Below are positions 18,361 to 27,837 of a DNA stretch of 64,000 nucleotides, piece by piece. The DNA is from Shewanella psychropiezotolerans. GTDB lineage: Bacteria; Pseudomonadota; Gammaproteobacteria; Enterobacterales; Shewanellaceae. The notes beneath the pieces are model-generated. The model saw only the letters and a list, made by a program, of their open reading frames with translations. It was not told the DNA's origin and ran no database searches. The stretch is taken from positions 682,001 to 746,000 of the forward strand of contig NZ_CP041614.1 of assembly GCF_007197555.1 (NCBI RefSeq), written 5' to 3'. Every line of letters begins with the position of its first letter. The stretch's first letter is position 1. The translations under genes and the position numbers were made by a program.

Positions 18361-19540
18361 CTAGTTCAATCCATCTATAATCGCAGATATCAATTTATAA
18401 CCTAGAATTGTGGGAACGGCATTGCCAATTTGTTTAGCCTGGTCAGTAGAGCTACCCGTAAAAATATAGTCATCGGGAAATGTTTGTAAGCGAGCAGCGT
18501 GTCGCAATGTAAAGCCGTGGTCTTTCCACGGGTGGACAAATCGCCCTTTTGATGGATTATTACAGCCTGTCGTCATCGTATTTGATGGCACGTGGATGAG
18601 CACTCTTCCGTAAACATCTTTATGCCCGCGTAGCCATTGGCATGACATTTTAGTTCAAACTCTGGGGCTGCATCCATTCTGCTGCCATTTAAGCGAGTCG
18701 ATTTAAAGCGTCGCTGCATTTTCTCAGTAGGTTGCATGTAGACATCACACGGGTCGTCTTCATCAACAGGTTTACCTGATTCTAAGCCTTTCAGTAACTT
18801 TCTCGCAGCCTCATCTGTCATTTTAGTATGAGGGCGAAAATGTTTATCTATATACTTTTCGATTAGCTTGGGGTTAAAGGTTCGAATACAGCAGAACCCG
18901 TTCTCCAAGTAAGTAAACCTTGTTTAGCTTCTTTTGAGGTAGGCGAAAAATAGTCAGGTGCCGGTGGGAAGGCTATCTCATCATTTTTTACGCCTTTACG
19001 GACACCTAATATAAATGCACGTTTACGGTTTTGGGGTGTTCCGTAGTCTTTAGCGTTTAATGTATCGCAAAAATGAATGATATAGCCGTTATCTTGTGCA
19101 AGCTGTTTAAACTTATCGAGATAAGAAGCATGCTTTTTCCAGAATAAGCCTGCTACGTTCTCTACTAAGAAAGCTTTTGGTTGAAATTCTTCAACGAAAT
19201 CATAGTAACGTAATAAAAGCTTATTACGTGGATCGTCTACACCTGCATCATTAATTCGATGACTAGAGAATCCTTGGCAAGGTGGACCACCCAAAATCAA
19301 CTCTAACTCGCCTACTTTTACCCCTAGCTTTTCTCTGAGCTCAGCAGGCTCAATTTTTAAGATATCACCATTAATTAGGTTAGTTTTTTGCTCCAATCTA
19401 TCAATTATATTCTTGCGATATGTTTGAGCTGCAGATGCGTCTAGCTCTATAGCCGCCAACACCTCAAGACCTGCTTGATGTGCAGCTAAACTAAACCCAC
19501 CAGCCCCTGCGAATAAATCAATTACACCCATATATCCCAA
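18361..19540 (-). CDS. C5 cytosine DNA methyltransferase (Dcm-type, two frameshifts)
   Basis: All main motifs of a 5-methylcytosine methyltransferase are present: motif I DLFAGAGGFS (residues 8-17), motif IV GGPPCQGFS with catalytic C88, motif VI FLVENV with E127, motif VIII QNRKRAF, and the C-terminal motifs HPWKDHGFTLRHAARLQTFP and QIGNAVP. The reading frame breaks twice: at GGGG 18870-18873 and at TTT 18619-18621 (plus strand). Adding one base at each gives a continuous protein of about 390 residues. It is first in an operon with the GHKL and receiver genes. No cognate restriction enzyme of known type is adjacent, so it may mark self DNA for that system. Confidence 0.85.
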
Positions 19541-19954
19541 AACCTAACAATTTTCTGACTGCCGCATTCTACCGATATATTTGCAGAAAGCGAATTTAAG
19601 TAGATGACTCAATCCTCTTATGTTTACAAACATCGTAATGGCTACAAGTTACCCACAACAAGACTGATTATCAATACAACCGCAAGGAAGTCACTTCTTA
19701 CCTTTGTCCTCTTCCATTAATTCAATACGGTAAATCTCGATAAGAAAATGTGAACTAACTTATACTCTAATTTTGCACAGGCTGTAACGATTTAAGCAGA
19801 TTCTACTTCTTTTTTGGGACTTCTATGCGTGACTTGATTTCCATCATAAGCGATATTCCAGAAAATATCGCGATTACTCATTAGATCTACTTTGTCTTGA
19901 AGGATCGCTAGCCCTGTATGGACCCTGGCGACAAATACCGCTTAACTACTTACT
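19541..19954. other. Gene-poor gap with a coding remnant
   Basis: At about 19792-19935 the minus strand reads a startless fragment ending MSNRDIFWNIAYDGNQVTHR and a short lysine-rich tail, which looks like the end of a lost gene. The rest holds the promoter region of the methyltransferase operon; no clear operator is visible. Confidence 0.35.
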
Positions 19955-20398
19955 TCAGTAGGAATTAATGATTGATGTTTTGCCCACCGAAAAAGACTCG
20001 CTGGCGCTGGTCTCAATTTCCATTACTCTTTGAATACTAAGGCCATCAAAACTTCTTTTCCCGAATAGATCGATTAATGAACTCGGCGTCCAAGAAGCTA
20101 TAAAGCTAGTATCTTCAGGCAACTGTTGAAAGAATTCTTCAGTAACCCTCAAGTCATAGTCACAGCGTTGTAAAGTTAATTCGCCATCAATGAATCCCAA
20201 ATTGAACCCAAAATTGTCAGCTGCCACATGAAAAATACAAACATTTCCTTTGGGACCTTTAAATTTACATCAATGCTCCCTGTAGCTTTCAAAAGAGCTT
20301 CAGCAGTTAAACGAACACCACAATATTCATTGATAAATACTCCTTCCAGAGATATCTTTGGAGCTTATGTGTGAACCTACTGAACATGTTTTTCTCAT
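19955..20398 (-). pseudogene. Frameshifted hypothetical gene, about 145 aa
   Basis: An intact tail of 90 codons (19955-20227) continues upstream in other frames. Starting at the ATG at 20398 and allowing one base shift near 20366 and one at GGG 20252-20254 (plus strand), a single protein of about 145 residues appears. Its central part is VFINEYCGVRLTAEALLKATG, then NVCIFHVAADNFGFNLGF. I do not recognise the family. It lies between the methyltransferase and an HNH gene and may have belonged to either module. Confidence 0.45.
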
Positions 20399-20468
20399 TC
20401 AACTCCAGTATTGAGATCTTTCCTGATAATTTAATGCCTTAAGGAATGCATCTCACTTGCTTAACTTG

Positions 20469-21023
20469 TCACAATGCGTCCTGTACAAATGCCTTATCAA
20501 GTTGTTTATATAAGTCTAAGGACTTCTCTGATTCTGTTTTTATATTCTCGTACAAGCTGCAGGCGATAACTCGGATAGCATGTTGCTCATTAATATTGAG
20601 CTTTGGATATTCATGTTTTTTGAAATTATCCATGATCTTCTGTTTTCTTGCTTCGATTACTCCCTCCTCACCGCGACTGTCACATACTTTAGTTAGATGC
20701 TGCTCCCAGTTACAGTAAGACTTATCCTCTAGACGCTCGCGTTTATTGCACTCTTTGCAGCATGGAATAATATTACCAGGATGATGTAGACCAAATTCGG
20801 TCCGATTGAACATTAGTACATGCTCAATTTGAAGTTTATCTTTTTTCTCTCCGCAATAAGCACAGCAACCATTAAAGTCATTGTCACGAATAGCCAACCA
20901 AAGAGCCTTTCCTTTACCACTACCAGTATTAAAAGAATGCCCAAGGTAATACTCGCCAACTTTTGTAAGAAAAGCTCTCACTGCTGTGTTAGCTGAATCT
21001 GATGCGGTATTGTATATTGTCAT
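20469..21023 (-). CDS. HNH endonuclease
   Basis: A 184-residue protein with a full HNH motif: C54-x2-C57, E67-H68 in IEHVL, N84 in HPGNIIP, and C89-x2-C92-N93. The C-terminal half is helical and charged. It resembles the HNH partners of ATPase-based defence pairs. An OLD-like ATPase gene lies 720 bases upstream on the same strand, so a functional pair is possible though the gap is large. A ribosome binding site (AAAAGGA) lies before the ATG. Confidence 0.8.
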   Translation of the reverse strand: MTIYNTASDSANTAVRAFLTKVGEYYLGHSFNTGSGKGKALWLAIRDNDFNGCCAYCGEKKDKLQIEHVLMFNRTEFGLHHPGNIIPCCKECNKRERLEDKSYCNWEQHLTKVCDSRGEEGVIEARKQKIMDNFKKHEYPKLNINEQHAIRVIACSLYENIKTESEKSLDLYKQLDKAFVQDAL

Positions 21024-21741
21024 ACATTACAGTCCTTTTTATCGTTGTCATAATCAATTGAGGCACAACAGATGCGTGCCTTGTTAAGCAAAGTGATTCT
21101 AGCGTTTGTATTGATGTACATTACTTACGATTTTATCCAAACATACCTAAAACTCATCAATTTAAAAATTATCTTTGATCACCTGGTGTTGAGTTGGTTA
21201 GTCGTCTTAACCGCCAAGATGGATAAGACTACAGCGTCCCCATACCCTATAGGCATTCATGATCTGATGCGTATGAGTATGAGTATCAATAGCTCGGTGC
21301 CATTTACGCCAGACTCACAATTTAGGGATTGACGACGCAAAGGATTTAATCTTACTGGTTAACCTGGCAGGGCAAGATCGCAAATATTTTATAAGTGAAT
21401 TCAATCTGATTTGACCTAGTGCTTCAGGGCGACCACATGAGTTATTGAACCTCGTCTAAATTGTTAAATCCAGCAACAAGTACACTTTCTAAAAAACTGG
21501 CTTTCATCCAAGCTATTTTCTGTTTTAGCCTAATACGGCTTTATTACAAAGATTGGTAGTAGCCAGAAAATGCTTTGGTTAGGTAACGGGTTCTTAGTGA
21601 TTAACGGGTGCGTTGGTTATTAGACGGATCTATCCTTCTATTTCTTGATCGTATAACCAGGTTTTGAATTGTCCTTTTTAAACCATCAGCATGACTTCAA
21701 ACCCTTTGATTAAACATTAGTCCGCGGATTATTTGAAGCTC
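21024..21741. other. Gap between OLD-like ATPase and HNH genes
   Basis: About 720 bases. The only frame of note, 86 codons at 21072-21332 on the plus strand, has a hydrophobic N-terminus but poor coding character and is not supported. No array, tRNA or strong terminator was seen. Confidence 0.35.
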
Positions 21742-23631
21742 TTAAGCTATGGCTCCACTCACAATTTCTTCAACAGCGAGTAACAACCGAACAGATTCTT
21801 TGAACTGTTGCCACAATGGGTCGTTCACATCTCGTCTTGCTAGGAAGCGTTTTTGAAGTTCAAATATTTGGTTTGAATTTGTATTTTGATCATATTCACG
21901 TTCTGAGAGCAGCCTAAATTTTTGTTTGTAAGCTTCTGAAGAGAACCTATCCTTAATAGCATCGATGTTAAATAGTTCATCACCAGTCGCAACCTCCCAA
22001 ACAAGCTCTTCGGGGGTGTCAATGCTCATGAATTTGAATTTTTTGTGGTACATGTCCAACATGCTTAACTTGAATTCTAGGGCCTGAGCGCTGTTGTCAG
22101 CATTGCCGCCATTTAGAGGTAATACAAATGAACTTCCACCTCTTCCTGTTTGAGATAATAGGATCTGGTCAATATTAGGATGTTCTGTTGCAGGAATATC
22201 AGCTCTAGTTTTCTGTAGGACATATCTCTCAGCATTAAGCTCAGAGTTAAATCTACCTATTTCTTCAGTACACACACTTTTTCTCATATCTCCATCAAGG
22301 AAGACGATATCATTGTTAGGAGATTCAGATGCAGTGAAATGAACGAGTAGATTATTGATAATCGTGTCCGCACCGCCCGGATAAGCGATGACCTCAATAT
22401 TGTTGAGTATTTCTCTATCTATTTCTTTAACAGCTTCAATAACGAGCTCCTTTGCAAGGATATCCTCAACATAGATTTTTCTTTTTGTACCGTGTAGTTC
22501 TGAACCTAAACGTAAAAATGCTTGTTCGGCTGAGCAGTTATTAATAATGCTATAAGTACTCGTAGCTTCTTCATACTGAAATAGCTTGATTGCGTTATTG
22601 GGAAGGCCTTGTACGAAGTGTTCAGAGTGAGTTGACATTATCACTTGGCAACTAGTATTAAGTATTGCGTGAAATAATAATTCTCTGAGTGCTTTTTGAG
22701 CTCCTGGGTGAAGTGAAACTTCAGGCTCGTCTAGTAGAATTAATGAGCCTTCCGCGGCTCTAAGAACTTTTACTACGCAGTGAACAACAGAGATTTCTCC
22801 ACTACCAGCAACGGCTTCACTATAACTAGAGTTAGACTGAGTAAAAATTATTGAGTAGCCAGCATTGTTAAACAAATCATGTTCAACGATTTTTGCAGTA
22901 ACGTAGTTTTTACCGAGTATTTTATTTACCCAGTTAATTTCGGTTTCTGACAAAGTATCAACCTTTTTAGTTGTTCTCCCATGCCATGTTTTTGCTGTAT
23001 TGCTTACACTTATTTGAGCTATGTGCTTTTTTAATACTCCTGAACGTTTGCGTAAGAATTCTTGTTTCGAAGTTATAGAGCCACGTCTTGTATATGTCCC
23101 AAAATAAAAAAACTTGTCAAATGCGCTGAGCTCAGCTCGAAAGTCAATGTATACGACCTCCTTCTGCATTTTTTTCCAACGAGTCTTATTCCTAAGCTCA
23201 GAGAGTGAATCATCGTAGGGTTCAGGCATTGGAGACATTCCATCTCTAATCATTGGTCTTGCAGTTTCCCAGTAATCCGGGTCATCTTGTCTGCGAACCC
23301 TTTTTTGAGCAATCTCTACTGGGGTTTGATTCTCTCTCGGTTTATATTTATAAATATATCTATATGGCTCACCACCACTTTCCTCGATTGGATCGATTGC
23401 AGTTGAAAACCAATAATGTGCAACATTATATGTCGCAGGGCACCCATATAAAGCTTGTAGTGTAGAGGATTTACCAGAGCCATTTGGTCCCACTAAAGTA
23501 ATGAAAGGGAAATCTAGGTCGATAGTTGCGCCACTTTTTAACTGCTTGAAAAATGGAAACCTAATTTGCTGAATATAGTTATTAAAGGTGTGAAGTGGAC
23601 GATTTTTAACTTTAGGAAGCAAACTTTCCAT
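21742..23631 (-). CDS. OLD-family ATPase with Toprim nuclease domain
   Basis: A 629-residue protein. The N-terminal ABC-type ATPase has Walker A GPNGSGKSS (residues 48-56), an SGE-like signature followed by Walker B LILLDEPEVSLHPG near 297-310, and the H-loop STHSEHF near 338. The C-terminal part has Toprim features: an invariant glutamate in IYVEDILAKEL near 387 and a DGD motif in FLDGDMRK near 443. OLD proteins are ATP-driven nucleases involved in phage defence, either alone or with a partner such as Gabija's GajB. No helicase partner is present; the downstream HNH gene is the nearest candidate. Confidence 0.82.
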   Translation of the reverse strand: MESLLPKVKNRPLHTFNNYIQQIRFPFFKQLKSGATIDLDFPFITLVGPNGSGKSSTLQALYGCPATYNVAHYWFSTAIDPIEESGGEPYRYIYKYKPRENQTPVEIAQKRVRRQDDPDYWETARPMIRDGMSPMPEPYDDSLSELRNKTRWKKMQKEVVYIDFRAELSAFDKFFYFGTYTRRGSITSKQEFLRKRSGVLKKHIAQISVSNTAKTWHGRTTKKVDTLSETEINWVNKILGKNYVTAKIVEHDLFNNAGYSIIFTQSNSSYSEAVAGSGEISVVHCVVKVLRAAEGSLILLDEPEVSLHPGAQKALRELLFHAILNTSCQVIMSTHSEHFVQGLPNNAIKLFQYEEATSTYSIINNCSAEQAFLRLGSELHGTKRKIYVEDILAKELVIEAVKEIDREILNNIEVIAYPGGADTIINNLLVHFTASESPNNDIVFLDGDMRKSVCTEEIGRFNSELNAERYVLQKTRADIPATEHPNIDQILLSQTGRGGSSFVLPLNGGNADNSAQALEFKLSMLDMYHKKFKFMSIDTPEELVWEVATGDELFNIDAIKDRFSSEAYKQKFRLLSEREYDQNTNSNQIFELQKRFLARRDVNDPLWQQFKESVRLLLAVEEIVSGAIA

Positions 23632-24395
23632 CTTTACTTCTCCACTCTAACTGGATGACGTTTAATATTTTTCATTTTTCCACTTATGCGTTTCTTTGTT
23701 TTGGGTAAGTAGGATTTAAAAATGACCACTTATATAGTATTGAGTACGTAATATATTTGTTGTTTAATTCAGTGGCTTAGTGCCGTATCACTATGTTTTC
23801 AGCAAGTAGTACTTAATGTATGTTATATGACCTATAGCCAAGAATTAAGGGGGAGAGCATTTAACTCACTAGTATCCACTTTCCAATCAAATTCCTGCAC
23901 CGTTGTTAGCCATGTCAGTTTCTCACTTTTGGGTGCAGGTCTACTGCACGCTCATTAGTTTTGATATGGGAAACAGCCATAATGGTCAATATGTAGTATC
24001 TCTATTCTAACTAGGTTTGTGGCAAAATAATTTAGCCCCGCATTCATTCTTGCTAACCAAGAAATCCCAATCGAATATCCTTTATCAGGCACAACGTCAA
24101 AGGAAGACATAAAGTCCCCCATGCAATGCTCTCATGGAGAGCTAAAATCTTTAAACACAAGGCCTTACGTGGGGAGAGGGCGCTTTGCATGCTACATACA
24201 ATACCTGCCTATGTCCAACCTTGTCGTTCACATCGGTACCAAGCTTGATTAACATCAAAAATGAATAACAATGTAAGGTTGAGTCAGTAGATAACTCATA
24301 GAAATACATGAATCATCCCCCCCCCCCTGACATTCAGGTAATCCAGAAAGGGATATAGAGGTTGCTACCACGCAGTAGGTGATTCAATTAGTGAG
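23632..24395. other. Gene-free stretch with an 11-base poly-C tract
   Basis: No credible gene. A run of eleven C at 24317-24327 stands out. The segment is divergent in composition along its length and contains no obvious inverted repeat ends. Confidence 0.4.
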
Positions 24396-25268
24396 TCAAC
24401 GAAGTGAGCTATTATTCCAGGTAACTGGAGATCTTGCTTTACATAAACGTTCGGTGAGTGCTTGCAGATATTCTACTCGCTCACCTAACCACTCCAGTTC
24501 TTCGAGGGTGATCACATAGCTAGGTTTATAACGGGCATCGACATAGCCTTTTCGCAACAATTTAAAGCGCCAGCGCTCCTTTTCGGGAACACGGAGAGAA
24601 ACTCCGGCTCAATACCAGCCACTCGGCCGCCGAGTTTTTCTAAATCATGGCTATTAGGGTTATATAGCCAGTAAAGACTAATAAAATGGCGCTGTAGAAA
24701 CGTTCAGTGGTTTGGTGTAACTCAAAGGCGGCTGTCAGGTATTCACCCTGTGACTAGTAAAAACAAAATCCAGTAAGAAATACCTTGGCTCCTCGAAACC
24801 AGTAATCAAAATCTTGCTGTGCCAGAAGATGACGTTCCAGTGCCGTCAGCTCTTTGGCTTCATCAAGGGTAAAGTTGTCCGTGTCATACAACATAATGCC
24901 TTCACGCTTGATATCAATTTAAAAGTACTGACTTTTACTGATACGTCTATTAATGAAGGCAATGTCTTCGGCTATCAGGCTATCAGGTGTTCGCTGAGCA
25001 TGGGCCAATAACCGCTGACTTAAGCGGTCATTTTGTTCGACATGGCTGGCTTGTTGACGAGTTTCCATTACCACTAACAAGTCAACGTCACTTTGGTAGT
25101 GAAACTGCAAGGTATCGGGGTCAAGATCTTCGACCCAATCGCCGCGGCATAGCTGCCGAACAGAATGATCATCTACGGATCCACAAATTGACGAATGGTG
25201 GCCACGGCACGTTTTAGTTCATGGCTTTTCTGCTCAGGCAGATGATCGAGGAAAGTTTTCATTTTCAT
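24396..25268 (-). pseudogene. Decayed nucleotidyltransferase-HEPN protein gene
   Basis: Reading the minus strand from the ATG at 25268 gives LDHLPEQKSHELKRAVATIR, then a stop, then MIILFGSYA, the GSxA/D hallmark of MNT-type nucleotidyltransferases. SDVDLLVVME follows with the acidic metal ligands. Further stops and frame changes interrupt a HEPN-like segment (AAFELHQTTERFYSAILL ... ITLEELEWLGERVEYLQAL) ending at 24396. The layout matches the fused nucleotidyltransferase/HEPN proteins common in Shewanella and related genera. At least four disruptions of several kinds make real decay likely here. Confidence 0.75.
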
Positions 25269-25850
25269 GGGGCTAATCGTAATGGATAGCGTTCGGGGGA
25301 AACAGGACACGGAAAATACTATGGCAAATGAAAGTGCCTAGTGGTGTTGACTCTCTTGCAGCGAAGCGGCAGAATGCGACGAACTTGAACCATACTTGTG
25401 AGTAACACCGTCGTCCAGCAGGTGCCTTAATAGAGCAACCATTACGAGCCCGATTAATAGTTCAAATGCCATGTCAGCCACAGTTTTATCGGACCGTAAG
25501 GCACTCAATCTAGAGACACCATACAATATATCCACTTACAGAATGGGTGAGCTGGCCGATAAGACATCTTAGCCGACTCATGCAATCTAATGTTATTGAG
25601 CTTCATAGTAAGTAACCACTAATGTGTGTAACAGGACTGTATGGTCAGTTGGAAAGACTCATGCTCAGCTCAATATAGTCAAGCTTTTACTCAATGTCTT
25701 TTAGCATCAGAACTGAATTAGAATTTTTGACAACAATCTTGACACAGGGGACCAGTATCAATCTTAAAACTTGTATCGTCGGATGCATTGAAGCTATGAA
25801 AGCGCTTAATATTTGCTTAGCATGTGATTTATTGTAAGTAATTCGATATT
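25269..25850. other. Gene-free stretch upstream of the pentapeptide-repeat gene
   Basis: A 65-codon frame at 25338-25535 (minus) with one hydrophobic segment is present but unsupported by context. Nothing else is recognisable; the promoter of the next gene should lie in the AT-rich last 150 bases. Confidence 0.35.
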
Positions 25851-26867
25851 ATGTTCTTTCACAAGCGAATAAATAGGAATGGAAAAGTGTCTAGGAAGAT
25901 AATAAGTCGGGTAATACAAAATCACCCCATATTAACCATGAGTCTAATTGGTGCTTTTTTATCTGTCATTATTATCGGGGTAACAGCCAAATGGAGCTTA
26001 ATCAGTTCAATTATTATGCCTGAATATACATTAGGACTTTATAATAGAGCATTTTGGGAGAACTTCATGGTTGAAGCTCATGGGTTTTTATTAGATTTCA
26101 TAATGTTTGGAATATTAGTTTTTGGCATGGACAGACTCCGGATGTCTAGAGAGCAAAGAAGCAAAACTATTCGTCGGCAACGAGAAGAAACGGAAAGAAT
26201 GGAAGAAGAACTCTCCGATTTTGCAGCCCTTGATCTGCCTGAGGTCAATGTAAAAAAAGTTGGTCATATAAAGAGGCTTCAACGTCTAGGAGTTAGAGTT
26301 TTTGATGTTACACAGTTAACAATTAATCGATGTAATATAAAGGAACTGGTCTTTACATCTGGTTCTCGTTTAATTGGTTTGCAGCTGCAAAATGGACACA
26401 TGACCGAAATAAAATTTGATGAGGTTGCTATGAGGTCGTCTTTTTTCAATAACACGAAGATAAAATCTTGCTCATGGACTAAGTGTGATTTGAGAAACCT
26501 AGTTCTTAAAGATTGCACAGCCAAAGGAGTTAAATTTGTAGAGTGTGAATTGACGAATGCGGATCTAAGACAGGCTAACCTTACAGCAGCTAAATTTAAT
26601 GGTTCCTCTATGGAAGGTGTTAAGTTTGAGGGAGCTGTTTTAAATCGTGCAGATTTAGGAAATGTTATAAACTTAGACCTGAATGCATTATCTTTGGCCA
26701 AGTCAATAGATTATATTTATTTAGATTTAGAGTTATTAAAAGAATTAAAAAAATTAAAACCTAATATGAAAATTTCTGAAAGCATTTCAGGCCAATGGGG
26801 AATCGAACCCCAACACCAGCAGATTGACTGCACAGTTGACACCATCGTGGCTTCCGAATGCAATTAA
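25851..26867 (+). CDS. Membrane-anchored pentapeptide-repeat protein
   Basis: A 338-residue protein. Two membrane segments (about residues 27-50 and 78-95) are followed by a charged coiled coil (about 100-130, REQRSKTIRRQREETERMEEE) and then a region with pentapeptide-like repeats (about 150-275), clear in the stretch CELTNADLRQANLTAAKFNG and its continuation. Pentapeptide repeats form a right-handed beta helix. Membrane-tied versions are common near plasmid leading regions and in defence contexts, but a specific role is unknown. It is the last gene before the oriT candidate. The final 25 residues look unlike the rest and may be a fused-on tail. Confidence 0.75.
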   Translation: MFFHKRINRNGKVSRKIISRVIQNHPILTMSLIGAFLSVIIIGVTAKWSLISSIIMPEYTLGLYNRAFWENFMVEAHGFLLDFIMFGILVFGMDRLRMSREQRSKTIRRQREETERMEEELSDFAALDLPEVNVKKVGHIKRLQRLGVRVFDVTQLTINRCNIKELVFTSGSRLIGLQLQNGHMTEIKFDEVAMRSSFFNNTKIKSCSWTKCDLRNLVLKDCTAKGVKFVECELTNADLRQANLTAAKFNGSSMEGVKFEGAVLNRADLGNVINLDLNALSLAKSIDYIYLDLELLKELKKLKPNMKISESISGQWGIEPQHQQIDCTVDTIVASECN

Positions 26868-27017
26868 TTATAACCATTGAAACATCCCCTTTGCAAGCGA
26901 CTCATCTTAAAATGAACGTTTAATAAGTTACAAAGCAATCGTGCCTTTTCCACACCCTACTATTTGCACTGTTGAGCCTGCGACATCACAAATATGGTGT
27001 TAAACAATGCCTTTGAT

Positions 27018-27051
27018 TAGGCAATAAATTTAACAGCAAAAAATGCCACCT
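27018..27051 (+). repeat. Long direct repeat A, copy 1
   Basis: Begins TAGGCAATAAATTT and ends AAATGCCACCT; 34 bases. A second copy lies at 27163-27196, and the tail AAAATGCCACCT recurs at 27254-27265. Confidence 0.7.
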
Positions 27052-27162
27052 AGCAGTCTATTTTGACGCTGAAATAGTCTGCGTGAAATCACTTTTTTAC
27101 ACCCTATAAATCACTATCATTGTCATTAAGCCACTAATATTGCGTTAAATACTTCCTGTGAA

Positions 27163-27196
27163 TAGGCAATAAATTTTACCGTGATAAATGCAACCT
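27163..27196 (+). repeat. Long direct repeat A, copy 2
   Basis: Same 34-base unit as 27018-27051 with a few substitutions (ends AAATGCAACCT), 145 bases downstream. A second family, GARATCAYTTTTTTRCACCC, occurs at about 27086-27105 and 27298-27317, so the whole block seems to be an old tandem duplication. Confidence 0.65.
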
Positions 27197-27424
27197 CGCC
27201 TCACATAAAGCCGTCCACACATCACGCCATAATGTTTTTGCTGAAAAATACACAAAATGCCACCTATGGTATTTTTCCCGTTAAAAACCCATGACGAGAG
27301 ATCATTTTTTTGCACCCCCAACCCCTGTTAAGGGGCTTAAGTTGCTGATATCGTGACCATGAGGGAGTAATTCAAGACAACAAAAATACCATCAATCAAT
27401 GTCACTTGGTCGGTAAAATGTTCC

Positions 27425-27436
27425 CCACACCCCACG
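27425..27436 (-). promoter_or_regulatory. Candidate nic site (F-like)
   Basis: The minus strand reads CGTGGGGTGTGG, identical to the core of the F plasmid nic region, where TraI cuts after GGGGTGT. By analogy the break would fall on the minus strand between 27427 and 27426, so that DNA to the left (ardC, umuDC side) is transferred first. Confidence 0.6.
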
Positions 27437-27585
27437 TTATCTTGATAAATCAAGAATAATGGTTGTTTGTTGTGGTTAAGCTGTTGATTTTTAATTAATT
27501 GAAGTGATTAAAAATTCAAAATGAATTTTTCAAAATCAGTTTGGAATTTCGGAAAAAACGCATTGACATTGCATAGGTAAAACCA

Positions 27586-27816
27586 TGACATGTCAATAGA
27601 TGCACTCTCCTGCGGGGTTGCAGAGGCGGTAATTGACAAGTCATTGCGATCATGTGGTTTTTGTAAGTCACTGTAAAATAGTAATAACTTGATTGGTGTC
27701 AGTGACATGTCATTGCCGTGTTTTTTGTGTCATTGCTATAGCATTGACACTGTTTTCGCCGTAGTATTGACATGTCAATGCGGTTTTAGGGCTGTCAATG
27801 GCCTGTCATTGACAGC
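27586..27816. repeat. Palindrome cluster, likely TraM operators
   Basis: TGACATGTCA occurs at 27586-27595, 27703-27712 and inside ATTGACATGTCAAT at 27766-27779; TGACAAGTCA at 27634-27643. A longer near-palindrome GTGTCATTGC...GACAC spans 27727-27750, and a perfect 10-bp inverted repeat GCTGTCAATG/CATTGACAGC spans 27791-27816, right before traM. The sites would suit a ribbon-helix-helix protein and autoregulation of traM. Confidence 0.75.
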
Positions 27817-27837
27817 TTTTAATAAGGAATGAAATAT

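Larger units (their letters stand above)
26990..27820. other. oriT: Candidate origin of transfer (oriT) region
   Basis: This 830-bp gene-free region contains, from left to right, long direct repeats, a candidate nic sequence, and a cluster of palindromes directly upstream of traM. This order resembles F-type oriT, where nic is followed by TraM binding sites and then traM. The relaxase gene traI lies immediately beyond traM. Confidence 0.75.

Noticed and set aside
24814..25217. Two plus-strand frames of 65 and 76 codons.
   Set aside because: Both are antisense to the readable nucleotidyltransferase-HEPN remnant.
26796..26812. TGGGGAATCGAACCCCA resembles a tRNA T-arm (minus strand).
   Set aside because: No matching acceptor, D-arm or 7-base anticodon loop can be formed around it, and it lies within the coding end of the pentapeptide-repeat gene.
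27586..27816. Regularly recurring palindromes considered as a CRISPR array.
   Set aside because: Repeats are short and palindromic, spacing is irregular and no cas gene is present; TraM operators explain them better.
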